Made by a program: the position numbers and the translations under genes. Below are positions 1-6,292 of a stretch of 10,697 bases of DNA, in pieces. The number at the start of each line of letters is the position of its first letter. Positions within the stretch are counted from its first letter, which is position 1. The stretch is from a bacterium. GTDB lineage: Bacteria; CG03. The stretch lies in the NCBI GenBank assembly GCA_013791675.1, contig VMTI01000168.1, positions 1 to 10,697 of the forward strand, in the 5' to 3' direction. Below the pieces are notes generated by a model. It did no database searches. It was not told where the DNA came from and worked only from the letters and a program-made list of their open reading frames with translations.

Positions 1-2
1 AT

Positions 3-308
3 AAAACTCCGTGGCAACTCGCTAAAGAAAAACGCCCTGACCTGCCTATCAACATTGCTATGATCCCACCTGTCGACCTTTGTTCCTTACTTAAGAAAAA
101 AATTGCTTTTTCAAATAAAAGGGGTTATGATGTGTCTTCCTTTCCCTCCCCTGAGCAAAATTTCTGGGAAAATTTCAAACCCGCGCGTTTAACGCGCCGA
201 ATAGACTTGATTTTTTTATATTTGCTATCATCTCATTATGAAAAAAATATTTTTTATTTCTGTTATGACTTTATTGTTTCTGCCGCGCGTGATTGCGGCC
301 GCAGTTGA
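3..308 (+). pseudogene. 3' part of a transposase/integrase-like gene, 5' end outside the window
   Basis: The frame is open from the window edge (codons starting at base 3) to a stop at 306-308, about 101 codons. Its first 45 or so residues contain TPWQLAKEKRPDLP, then a hydrophobic stretch ending in IPPVDL, then RGYDVSSFP. This resembles from memory the C-terminal tail of IS481/ISNCY-type DDE integrases, where a TPWxLxKEKxPxL segment precedes a PPVDLD-like motif. The catalytic DDE core would lie upstream of base 1 and cannot be checked. After about residue 50 the sequence looks non-coding, and the frame simply continues 71 bases into the well-supported secreted-protein gene at 238. The native stop therefore appears lost, or the downstream gene was placed against a truncated end. 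The family call rests on one short motif block and is tentative; an unrelated conserved protein is possible. Confidence 0.45.
183..197. repeat. Short GC-rich inverted repeat upstream of the secreted-protein gene
   Basis: The arms GCGCGTT and AACGCGC are perfect complements around a single T, in a locally AT-rich region 41 bases upstream of the ATG at 238. A seven-T run follows only after 13 further bases (211-217), so it is not a textbook intrinsic terminator. It could be an operator for a dimeric regulator, or a poor terminator for the truncated transposase-like frame before it. No family of regulator can be named. Confidence 0.4.
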
Positions 309-879
309 AAGCGCGCCGCGGCATGGCGGAGCCGCCTCAAAAAGCCGCATGGACGCGGGGCGTCTTGAGAAGCTCGCGGACAGAATAAAAAGCGTAAAGA
401 AAAGCGCGCCGAGGTCGGCGATGCCGGGAAAAAACATTGAAGTGACGGAAGAAGAACTCACAAAATATATCATGGAAAGAGCTGCCCGAAAAAACGGACG
501 CGCGTCTCTGTATAGCCTGAAAATAAATTTTCTTCAAAACAATATCTTTGATATAACCGCGGCCATAGATTTTGATTTATCAGGATTTTTTGAAACTGAA
601 AAGCGCTTGTTAATAGCAAAAATCCTGGGGAAATCAAAAGGCATAAAAAATACCATTTATCTGAAAGTGCAAGTCGCGAGCGCGAAGGGCAAAGGAATAC
701 TCATTGTAAACACGATAAAAATAAACGGCATAAAACTCCCCGACGGACTGGTGCGGGAATCTCTCATTAAAATAGGCAAAAAGCAAAACCCGCCCGTTGA
801 CCCGGGAATGCTGACGCGCCTGCCCTATGGAATACAGAAAATAGAAATACTCCCCGGGAAAATTCGGCTGAGAATGTAA
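238..879 (+). CDS. Secreted/periplasmic protein of unknown function, possible lipid-binding fold
   Basis: The 213-residue protein starts MKKIFF and continues with a hydrophobic core to about residue 19 and an AAA/AVES region, a good Sec signal peptide, so export is likely. Residues 23-65 are basic and low in complexity (many K, R, A, S) and look like a linker. From about residue 68 (VTEEELTKYI) the protein becomes a beta-rich domain of alternating hydrophobics, with INGIKLPDGLV near 160-170 and a terminal LPYGIQKIEILPGKIRL. The pattern 'inG-x-x-lP ... LP-x-gI-x-x-v-x-i' faintly recalls LmeA/DUF2993-type lipid-binding proteins, but I do not claim the family. There is no Shine-Dalgarno before the ATG. 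A TATCAT box at 226-231 would start transcription almost on the ATG, so a leaderless message is possible. GC is clearly higher across 290-430 than around it. Start and export are fairly sure; function is unknown. Confidence 0.8.
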   Translation: MKKIFFISVMTLLFLPRVIAAAVESAPRHGGAASKSRMDAGRLEKLADRIKSVKKSAPRSAMPGKNIEVTEEELTKYIMERAARKNGRASLYSLKINFLQNNIFDITAAIDFDLSGFFETEKRLLIAKILGKSKGIKNTIYLKVQVASAKGKGILIVNTIKINGIKLPDGLVRESLIKIGKKQNPPVDPGMLTRLPYGIQKIEILPGKIRLRM

Positions 880-969
880 TAAAAACGTATTCTTTCTGAA
901 AAAATCGGCAGGGAGTTTTCATTTATTTTTTTATTTTGATACAAGCCCCCCCCCTATGGAGGTTATAAT

Positions 970-1126
970 ATGAAAATACTTATCATCAGCTGCAGGATTT
1001 ATTCCGCCGAAGACAAACTCATAGACATGCCGTCCGAGAAAGTGCTGGGGACGAGGAAAAATAGAGAAAATCGGGCCTGTCACCGCCGAGCAGCTTCTTC
1101 TTAACGCCGTCAGACGCGATTATTAG
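970..1126 (+). pseudogene. Small frameshifted gene with a strong ribosome-binding site
   Basis: An ATG at 970 is preceded by GGAGG with seven bases of spacing, one of the best ribosome-binding sites in the window. The first frame begins MKILIISCRIYSAEDKLIDM and, read literally, runs 44 codons to a TAA at 1102-1104, turning into an arginine-rich shadow after residue 27. Removing one G from the GGGG at 1047-1050 restores a sensible frame, ...VLGRGKIEKIGPVTAEQ then LLLNAVRRDY, that stops with TAG at 1124-1126, giving a 51-residue product. Its stop overlaps the convergent hydrolase stop by a few bases. I recognise no family. It may be a pseudogene, a true small protein hit by a sequencing error in a homopolymer, or a frameshifting gene. 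A run of nine C (946-954) lies just upstream of the ribosome-binding site. Confidence 0.5.
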
Positions 1127-1956
1127 CGTGTTGCTTCAAGAAAAGCTTTCACCCCGTCGGGATAAACCGAACCGGATTCTACAAAACAGTTTCTATGAGA
1201 ACCGGAAAGCTCTATAAATTTTTTAGGCTCCCCCGCCGCGGCGAAAAGTTTCTGCCCGTGGATAAACGGCACAACATTATCGTCTTTGCTGTGCGTAATC
1301 AGCACGGGAGCTTTCACCTGCAAAAGATAATCTATTGTCCTGTATTTGTATCTCAAAAAACTCTTCACCGGAATAAGGGGATGAGTTTTGCTGGCGATGT
1401 CCTCAATTGATGTAAAAGCCGTTTCAAGAAAAAGAGCCCGCGGCGTATGTTCTTTAGCCAGCCACGCGGCAATGGCTCCGCCGAGGGATCTTCCCAGAAT
1501 TATTATGCGCCGCGGCGGAATTTTTTTCTCCTTCGTAAGATAATTCCACGCGGCCTCGGCGTCAAAATATGTCCCTGTTTCGCTCTGATCGCCGACGGAC
1601 CTGCCATATCCTCTGTAATCAAATATAAAAACGCCAAGCCCGATGTCAGCAAGCATTTTAACATCTTCAATAAAGTATGAAATATTATCCGCGTTGCCGT
1701 GACAGAAAAGCACAGTTTCACCGTTTATATCTTGGGGGGGGATAAACCAGCCGTTGAGCCTGACGCCGTCGGAAGAATTAAAATATACATCCTCGTATTC
1801 CATGCCCTTGAGTCCGGGCGTTGTTATAATTTCTTTAACCGGATAATAAATATATTTTTTTTGAAATAAAGCCAGCATAAGCATAAAAGCAAAATAACCA
1901 ACCAGAAATAAACCTATTATGTATTTCAGGAATTTAACGGTTTTAGATAAGGTCAT
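1123..1956 (-). CDS. Membrane-anchored alpha/beta hydrolase, BEM46/YqiA-like (copy 1)
   Basis: This is a 277-residue serine hydrolase of unknown substrate. A single N-terminal hydrophobic helix (about residues 11-32) should anchor it in the inner membrane, with the catalytic domain on one side. Visible landmarks are the oxyanion-region HGNA (86-89), a conserved FDYRGYGRS (112-120), the nucleophile elbow GRSLG (155-159, Ser157), the acid in HSKDDNVVP (Asp225 or Asp226) and the histidine of SGSH (His254), a complete catalytic triad. It belongs to the alpha/beta-hydrolase group around BEM46/ABHD13/YqiA-like proteins. I chose ATG at 1956 over a TTG at 1959 because AGGA lies nine bases upstream; both overlap the end of the upstream triphosphatase gene, so translation is probably coupled. 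It is last in the minus-strand train. Eight consecutive C (coding sense) encode the Pro-Pro near residue 73. A clear paralogue lies at 6293-7135. Confidence 0.9.
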   Translation of the reverse strand: MTLSKTVKFLKYIIGLFLVGYFAFMLMLALFQKKYIYYPVKEIITTPGLKGMEYEDVYFNSSDGVRLNGWFIPPQDINGETVLFCHGNADNISYFIEDVKMLADIGLGVFIFDYRGYGRSVGDQSETGTYFDAEAAWNYLTKEKKIPPRRIIILGRSLGGAIAAWLAKEHTPRALFLETAFTSIEDIASKTHPLIPVKSFLRYKYRTIDYLLQVKAPVLITHSKDDNVVPFIHGQKLFAAAGEPKKFIELSGSHRNCFVESGSVYPDGVKAFLEATR

Positions 1957-2518
1957 CAAATAATTTCCTGTTCACAAAAGGTATGAGAGCGGAGATAATT
2001 CCGCTTTCATAAAGTTTTTTTCTGTCTATCCTGCCTTTTGTGAAAAAACCCACCGCTCCGTGTTTCTGTTTTGTGTTATGTCCGTTTTGTATTTTATCCA
2101 TCACATCGCCGAGTTCCGTTCCCGCGAGCAATTCCCTGACGATACTCCCCGGAAGCTCAAACATGGAGGATGTTCCGAATCCTTTTCTGCCGGAAAGGTC
2201 CATAATGCACACCCCCCCGAAAGAAAACCATATGCCGTGAAGATTTATTATGCCGCCTTCAATGCCCGCGAAAAAATCGGCTCCAAGCTTTTCAGCTTTA
2301 TTTTTTTGTAAAAGAGCGTCAGCCCTGTTTTCCGCGCCTATGAAAGTGTCGGCTCCCACGGGCTGAATACCCACGCCGCTGGCGACAGATACGGGCGTCA
2401 CTTTCACTTTCTCATAATAGAGCGAGAACGCCTCTCTCACAGCGTCTATCTTAACGGGATTTTGCGAGCCCGCGAGAACAGACACTTTTGTTTTTTTTGA
2501 AAATGTTTCAGATTGCAT
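1943..2518 (-). CDS. yjjX: Inosine/xanthosine triphosphatase, YjjX/DUF84 family
   Basis: House-cleaning NTPases of this family hydrolyse non-canonical ITP and XTP to keep them out of nucleic acids. The sequence has the family's N-terminal AGSQNPVKIDAVREAF, then GAENRA, FFAGIEGGI, a GTSSMFELP block and a C-terminal GAVGFFTKGRIDR followed by a helix ending ALIPFVN. These are the hallmark segments of DUF84 proteins. From the chosen ATG the product is 191 residues, near the family's usual 170-190. The frame stays open 54 codons further upstream, but that part is antiparallel shadow within bioY and arginine-rich. The start at 2518 shares one base with the bioY stop (TGATG), a coupled junction with AGG just ahead; a second ATG at 2530 (GGGGAAT before it) is an alternative. 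Seven G (coding sense) in the Gly-Gly-Val codons form a homopolymer. Substrate preference is inferred from family only. Confidence 0.88.
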   Translation of the reverse strand: MQSETFSKKTKVSVLAGSQNPVKIDAVREAFSLYYEKVKVTPVSVASGVGIQPVGADTFIGAENRADALLQKNKAEKLGADFFAGIEGGIINLHGIWFSFGGVCIMDLSGRKGFGTSSMFELPGSIVRELLAGTELGDVMDKIQNGHNTKQKHGAVGFFTKGRIDRKKLYESGIISALIPFVNRKLFDDLI

Positions 2519-3135
2519 CAGCCTGTGCATATTCCCCGTTTTTTCGGCAGAATAAGCGAGCTCACTGCGCCGGCGCCGAGGATTTTCACTATTCCGCCGG
2601 GAATAAAAGGCACAACGCCTTTCACGAGAGTCTCTGAAAAACCGTAATTCATAAGAGCGGAAAGATAAACCGCTCCGCAAATATATATAACCGCGATTGA
2701 AATCGCCATTATCACAAACTGCGGCAGGAGTTTACGATTGGCTACGGATATGTCGGAAAGATATCCCGAAATAATAGGAGCGATAATAAAACCTATCAGA
2801 TATCCTCCCGTCGGCCCGAAAAGATAAGCCGCGGAGCCCGAAGCCCCGCCCGCAAACCACGGCACCCCCGCTATGCCCGCGCCCACGTACATAAGCTGGC
2901 TGAAAGCGCCGAACATTGGCCCGCAGACGATGCCGCTTAAAAGCACGCCCATTGTCTGGCCCGTTATCGGAACAGGCGTAAAAGGAAGCTGTATCCTTAT
3001 AAGAGCGAGAACGCCCGTAACACTTGCCATGGCCGCCGCGAGAGCGAGGCGTTTCGCGAAAGCGCTCCCCCTGCTCCAGACATAAAAATTATACCTGGCG
3101 TCCTCAAAATATCCGTAAACAATTTCTGCTTTCAT
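2518..3135 (-). CDS. bioY: Biotin transporter BioY (ECF S-component)
   Basis: BioY is the membrane-embedded biotin-binding subunit of energy-coupling-factor transporters and can work with a shared EcfT/EcfA module or, in some bacteria, alone. The 205-residue protein carries the diagnostic stretch around residues 49-115: LPFTPVPITGQTMGVLLSG, then GPMFGAFSQLMYVGAGIAGVP, then a glycine-rich segment and FGPTGGYLIGF. About six hydrophobic segments are visible. An unusually long polar N-terminus (about 28 residues, MKAEIVYGYFEDARYN...) precedes the first membrane helix. AAGGAGG lies about ten bases upstream of the ATG, so the start is well supported. No ecfT, ecfA, bioB or birA is present in the window, so it is a solitary S-component here. 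It sits between corA (22-base gap) and the overlapping YjjX gene. Confidence 0.93.
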   Translation of the reverse strand: MKAEIVYGYFEDARYNFYVWSRGSAFAKRLALAAAMASVTGVLALIRIQLPFTPVPITGQTMGVLLSGIVCGPMFGAFSQLMYVGAGIAGVPWFAGGASGSAAYLFGPTGGYLIGFIIAPIISGYLSDISVANRKLLPQFVIMAISIAVIYICGAVYLSALMNYGFSETLVKGVVPFIPGGIVKILGAGAVSSLILPKKRGICTG

Positions 3136-3157
3136 ATCCTTTATTCCTCCTTTTTAC

Positions 3158-4225
3158 CTACATCCACCGCCGTTTCCTGAAATAAAAAACCATCGCGCAG
3201 GCGATGGAAATCATCACGCCCCACACGGCAAAATAAGCCCATTTCCAGCCGAGCTCAGGCATATAATTAAAATTCATTCCGTAAATGCCCACGATAAATG
3301 TCAGCGGTATGAATATGGTCGCTATAACAGTCAGCACTTTCATTACCTCGTTCATCCTGTTGCTCATGCTTGACATATACATATCAACCATGCCGGATAG
3401 CAAATCGCGAAACGACTCCACTGAATCCATAACCTGTATCGTATGGCCGTAAACATCTCTTAGGTAGAGGACTGTAGTTTTATGAATCAATTTTGATTCG
3501 CCTCTTGCCATCGTACTTATCACTTCTCGGAGCGGCCACACCGCCTTTCTGAGAAATATCATCTCTCTTTTCAGGTTATGCAGCGACTGAAATATTTCCG
3601 GCGTAGGCTCTCTGATAAGCATGTCTTCAATATTTTCTATTATCTCTCCGTATTTTTCCGGTATTATGAAATAGTTATCCACGATTGCGTCAATTAAAGC
3701 GTACGCGAGATAATCGGCTCCGCCTTCCCGTATCCTGCCCTTGCCTTTGCTTATCCTGTCTCTTATCGGGCCAAACACGTCTCCGGGACGTTCCTGAAAA
3801 GATATAACGATATTTTTGCCTGTTATCAAACTGACTTGTTCGGAGTCAACCGACTCGGTTTCCTCATTATACTTGAGCATCCTCAGAACAATAAATAAAT
3901 AATCTTCGTATTCATCTATTTTGGGCCGCTGGGCGGTATTGAGGACGTCTTCCAGTATGAGAGGATGTATGCCGAAATGCTCTCCCAGTTTTTCTATCAT
4001 TTCAATGTCATTGAGCCCGTCAATGTTTATCCAGCTTACGGTTTTGCTGTCTTTGGCTTGAAAGCAGTCTTCTATTCTTTTTATTTCTTTTTCCGTGTAG
4101 CCCTGCTTATTATAGTCTATCAAAGTTATTTTTACAGGGCCGACGGGCCCGGAGGACTCCGGGCAAACAAGAGTTCCCGGGGGCAGTCCGGCGTTATGTC
4201 CCTTTGTTCTGAATGATTCAAACAT
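3158..4225 (-). CDS. corA: CorA family Mg2+/Co2+ channel
   Basis: CorA forms a homopentameric inner-membrane channel for magnesium (also cobalt and nickel in some members). At 355 residues it matches Thermotoga CorA in length. A large acidic/helical cytoplasmic domain occupies residues 1 to about 285, including HPLILEDVLN near 85 and a long charged helix before the membrane. Then come TM1 (about 292-313, VLTVIATIFIPLTFIVGIYG), the signature YGMNF (315-319) that forms the selectivity loop, and TM2 (about 331-350), ending in a basic tail RKRRWM. The pre-loop PLTFIVGIYGMNF is typical. The message upstream of the ATG reads GAGGGAAGTGGAAA, a usable ribosome-binding site. It is third in the minus-strand train, 26 bases after the MscS-like gene, next to another channel gene, so the train has an ion-homeostasis flavour. 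No key residue is missing. Confidence 0.95.
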   Translation of the reverse strand: MFESFRTKGHNAGLPPGTLVCPESSGPVGPVKITLIDYNKQGYTEKEIKRIEDCFQAKDSKTVSWINIDGLNDIEMIEKLGEHFGIHPLILEDVLNTAQRPKIDEYEDYLFIVLRMLKYNEETESVDSEQVSLITGKNIVISFQERPGDVFGPIRDRISKGKGRIREGGADYLAYALIDAIVDNYFIIPEKYGEIIENIEDMLIREPTPEIFQSLHNLKREMIFLRKAVWPLREVISTMARGESKLIHKTTVLYLRDVYGHTIQVMDSVESFRDLLSGMVDMYMSSMSNRMNEVMKVLTVIATIFIPLTFIVGIYGMNFNYMPELGWKWAYFAVWGVMISIACAMVFYFRKRRWM

Positions 4226-4251
4226 TTTCCACTTCCCTCATTTTGGGTTTG

Positions 4252-4758
4252 TCATTGTAATTCTTTTATGTACTTTTGAAAAAAAAATGTATTGGGAACA
4301 CAGATATATGCCTGATCGCTATCCAGCAGCACCGTATAAAATGCATTAATAGCAATCACTTGGCCTGTTATATTATCGGGGCTTATTTCAATATAATCAT
4401 TTATTTTAAAAGGCGACGTAAAATATAACAGTATGCCCGCTAAAATATTTCCCAAAAGGCTCCATACGGCAAAAAAAGCGATAGCCATCATTGCAATAAC
4501 GCCGCTTAAAGTCAGCCATATATGTTTAAGATTAATGCCCCATATCAAGACAAGGATTGCGCATATGGAAATAAAAGAAATAAACGATATGATTCTTATG
4601 ATCAACAAATACCGGCTTTCGTCAAGATTAAGTCTTTTCTGAGTTTTTTTGGCTTTGAATTTTGCAATTCTGGAAACCGATAAAACTACCAATCCGGCAA
4701 AAACCGAGATAATTATATTTAACACATCCGGATTTCGCCTTAAATACTCTATAAACAT
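4252..4758 (-). CDS. Short MscS-like channel lacking the C-terminal cytoplasmic domain
   Basis: The 168-residue protein begins with a transmembrane helix (about 11-29), a basic loop with KAKKTQKRLNLDES, a second helix (about 50-72), and a long pore-type helix rich in Ala/Gly/Leu (about 80-112: SGVIAMMAIAFFAVWSLLGNILAGILLYF). A beta domain follows, starting SPFKINDYIEI, with ITGQVIAINAFYTVLLDSD and ending VPNTFFFQKYI. These are the TM3 and Sm-fold beta segments of MscS (the conserved FxxGDxIEI-xxxxGxVxxI...IPNxxxxxxxI order, here with N for G-D). The chain stops five residues after that motif, so the alpha/beta vestibule of canonical MscS (286 residues in E. coli) is absent. The gene immediately upstream encodes a cyclic-nucleotide-binding domain. 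GGGGG about six bases before the ATG serves as the ribosome-binding site. The fold is fairly sure; gating is unknown. Confidence 0.82.
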   Translation of the reverse strand: MFIEYLRRNPDVLNIIISVFAGLVVLSVSRIAKFKAKKTQKRLNLDESRYLLIIRIISFISFISICAILVLIWGINLKHIWLTLSGVIAMMAIAFFAVWSLLGNILAGILLYFTSPFKINDYIEISPDNITGQVIAINAFYTVLLDSDQAYICVPNTFFFQKYIKELQ

Positions 4759-4852
4759 ATGCGGCCCCCTTTATATTCGCAACCAATTATATAAAATATG
4801 CCAACGTATGCAAAGCTTGTAAGCTGTTGTTCCCTGTACTTAATTTCTATTG

Positions 4853-5377
4853 TTATTTTGAGCCGGCCCCGAAGAACTTAAGTATTTTTGAAAAAAAACC
4901 GTTCTTTTTTTCTGATTCCGAATAAAACAATTCAAGGCTTCGCTGGGATGTGCGGCGGGCCATTATTTCCCGCATTTTGTTTTCCAACTGAATATTTCCG
5001 CGCATAAGCGCATTAAAATCATTTTTTGAAAGTATGAATAAATCAACTTTAGTATCGGCAATCGCCGTGGCATTCCTCGGCTCTCCTGAAATGAGCGCGC
5101 TTTCTCCAAAATAGCCGCCGGGATTAAGTTTGGCAATGCGCTTTTTTTCACCGCCTTCTTTCGATGCCCATATAGAAACTGTCCCGTCGTAAACAATATA
5201 AAAATATTCCCCTTTATCCCCCTGGTTAAAAATAGCAGTTTTCTTATGAAAATGTTTTTTTAAAGTGCAGGATGTTAATTTGTCAAATTGACCGATAGTA
5301 AGAACTGATAAAAAGTCAATTTTCCTGAATACGTCAGAAAGCCATTTTTGTTCTTCCGTATTTAGAAATATAGACAT
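4853..5377 (-). CDS. Stand-alone cyclic nucleotide-binding domain protein
   Basis: This 174-residue protein is almost wholly one cNMP-binding (CAP-ED) beta-roll. After an N-terminal helix and the typical IDFLSVLTIGQFDKL lead-in come IFNQGDKGEYFYIVYDGTVSI (about 49-69) and the phosphate-binding cassette GGYFGESALISGEPRNATAIA (about 87-107). The cassette Glu (FGE) and Arg (PRN) that hold cAMP/cGMP in known members are both present. A C-terminal helical tail (about 125-174), rich in charged residues and ending FFSKILKFFGAGSK, replaces the helix-turn-helix of CRP-type regulators, so it is not an obvious DNA-binding factor. There is no signal peptide or membrane helix. It is the first gene of the minus-strand train, 94 bases ahead of the short MscS-like channel, suggesting it regulates that or another membrane partner. 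AGGGGGG six bases before the ATG supports the start. Confidence 0.88.
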   Translation of the reverse strand: MSIFLNTEEQKWLSDVFRKIDFLSVLTIGQFDKLTSCTLKKHFHKKTAIFNQGDKGEYFYIVYDGTVSIWASKEGGEKKRIAKLNPGGYFGESALISGEPRNATAIADTKVDLFILSKNDFNALMRGNIQLENKMREIMARRTSQRSLELFYSESEKKNGFFSKILKFFGAGSK

Positions 5378-5440
5378 ACTGTCCCCCCTAAGGATTTAAA
5401 TGCGCGGCTATTAACAGCGTTTACTCAACAGAGAACTTCA

Positions 5441-5470
5441 ATTTTGGAAAATAAAATATTCTTTTGTCAA
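5441..5470 (-). promoter_or_regulatory. Putative sigma70-type promoter for the CNBD/MscS/corA gene train
   Basis: On the minus strand a perfect TTGACA (5465-5470) is followed after 18 bases by CAAAAT (5441-5446), four of six matches to TATAAT. Transcription would start near 5434, leaving a leader of about 57 bases before the ATG at 5377. The -35 is ideal, the -10 and spacing only fair. Confidence 0.4.
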
Positions 5471-5539
5471 TGCGCGCGATGAACGGCAATAGACGGTAAA
5501 CGGCGCGCGTACGCACTTCCATTGAAGCAATTCTACATC

Positions 5540-5568
5540 TTGATTTACCGCCGGCACTTTGATAGGAT
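5540..5568 (+). promoter_or_regulatory. Putative promoter for the DUF4833 gene
   Basis: TTGATT (5540-5545) and TAGGAT (5563-5568) stand 17 bases apart, each four of six matches to the sigma70 consensus. Initiation near 5575 would give a leader of about 80 bases. It lies in the 276-base divergent intergenic region, which otherwise shows only GC-rich patches (GCGCGC at 5472-5477 and again near 5503-5508) and no gene. Confidence 0.3.
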
Positions 5569-5653
5569 GACTAAGAATTTTTGCGAAGCGGGAAAATCGC
5601 GCTCTCACTATTGCGGCTTACCGATAATGTAAAATTTCAAAAGAGGTAAAAAG

Positions 5654-6211
5654 ATGAAAAATTTGGTCGTCGGCTTTTTGTTGGTATCTCTGCTAACGGT
5701 ATCCGCTTTTTGCAAAGAAAAAAAGATTTCCCCTGAAAGTGAAAGCGCTGATGAAATTTCTTATCAAAGATTATTCACAATAACGCGCAGCCTGAACGCG
5801 AATCAGGTTGTTTACGAAGCAGCTCTGGATAAAGACGGCTTCTCCATAAAAAACCCCATAAAAGTGTACTGGATTATGTATGGGAAAAAAGGCACAACAA
5901 CAGAGCCGTTAAACACAATTGAAAAAAAAATAGGTTATGGTATAGCAATAACGACGGTGACGGCAAACGAAGTCGTTTTTAATGTAAAATCTCTTCCTGA
6001 AAATCCAATCAAAGCCGCACTTATAAGAGATAAAGAAGAAATAAAGGTGCGGGCTCTTATGGATATTAACGGGGAAGAATCCGTCGTCAGTCAAATATAT
6101 ATTGAATCAAAATCCGCGTTCCCTTTGCCCAAGGTGGTATATATAGACATTACTGGCGTTTCCCTGAAGACAAACAAAGAACAGACAGAAAGAATTATCC
6201 CGAAGAAATAG
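5654..6211 (+). CDS. Exported DUF4833 domain protein
   Basis: The 185-residue protein has an N-terminal signal sequence (residues 1 to about 20, MKNLVVGFLLVSLLTVSAFC) and is probably exported; a cysteine at 20 follows VSAF, a poor lipobox because of the Phe at -1, so lipidation is uncertain. The mature part follows the DUF4833 layout: RLFTITRSLNANQVVYEA (about 40-57), KNPIKVYWIMYGKKGTTTEPLN, IGYGIAI, a beta-rich middle, then LPKVVYIDITGVSLKTNKE near the C-terminus. I know of no established function for this family; it is a small beta-rich domain. GAGGT seven bases before the ATG supports the start. It is divergent from the CNBD gene and stands alone: the next plus-strand feature is a palindromic repeat 15 bases after its stop, which may end the transcript. 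Confidence 0.8.
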   Translation: MKNLVVGFLLVSLLTVSAFCKEKKISPESESADEISYQRLFTITRSLNANQVVYEAALDKDGFSIKNPIKVYWIMYGKKGTTTEPLNTIEKKIGYGIAITTVTANEVVFNVKSLPENPIKAALIRDKEEIKVRALMDINGEESVVSQIYIESKSAFPLPKVVYIDITGVSLKTNKEQTERIIPKK

Positions 6212-6225
6212 ACGCTATTGGCGGC

Positions 6226-6245
6226 ATTAGGGACGGTTCCTAATA
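6226..6245 (+). repeat. REP-like palindromic repeat, left copy
   Basis: The core ATTAGGGACGGTTCCTAAT can fold on itself over its whole length (nine pairs counting one G-T, central G unpaired in the formal pairing). Outer GCGG (6221-6224) and CCGC (6248-6251) can extend the stem. It matches 19 of 20 bases of the right copy at 7778-7797, in inverted orientation. GGGGACGGTTCC-type elements are dispersed in many genomes of uncultivated bacteria, as far as I recall. It lies 15 bases after the DUF4833 stop and 48 bases after it comes the end of the convergent hydrolase. Confidence 0.75.
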
Positions 6246-6292
6246 TACCGCGTCAAATTTTACTAAGCGTTAAAAGCCAGCGGTTTTCCGCG

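Noticed and set aside
183..217. GC-rich hairpin followed by a T run as an intrinsic terminator
   Set aside because: Thirteen bases separate the stem from the T run and the loop would be minimal, so I list it only as an inverted repeat.
936..969. TTGATA and TATAAT boxes separated by a C9 tract, as a phase-variable promoter
   Set aside because: The spacing is 22 bases and initiation would fall inside the small gene after its ATG, so the boxes are more likely fortuitous.
1195..1721. Several open frames on both strands across the first hydrolase gene
   Set aside because: They are shadows of the hydrolase, whose complete triad and motifs are unmistakable; none of the shadows has a recognisable motif.
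2519..2680. 54-codon N-terminal extension of the triphosphatase gene
   Set aside because: It overlaps bioY in another frame, is arginine-rich and lacks family homology; the AGSQNPVK motif belongs near the N-terminus, which fits the start at 2518.
4815..4830. AGCTT/AAGCT inverted repeat after the CNBD gene
   Set aside because: The loop is only two bases, the stem is AT-rich and short, and no T tract follows; chance is likely.
5471..5515. GC-rich GCGCGC arms in the divergent intergenic region as a regulatory inverted repeat
   Set aside because: The arms are low-complexity alternating GC and do not extend to a longer match, so no specific site can be claimed.
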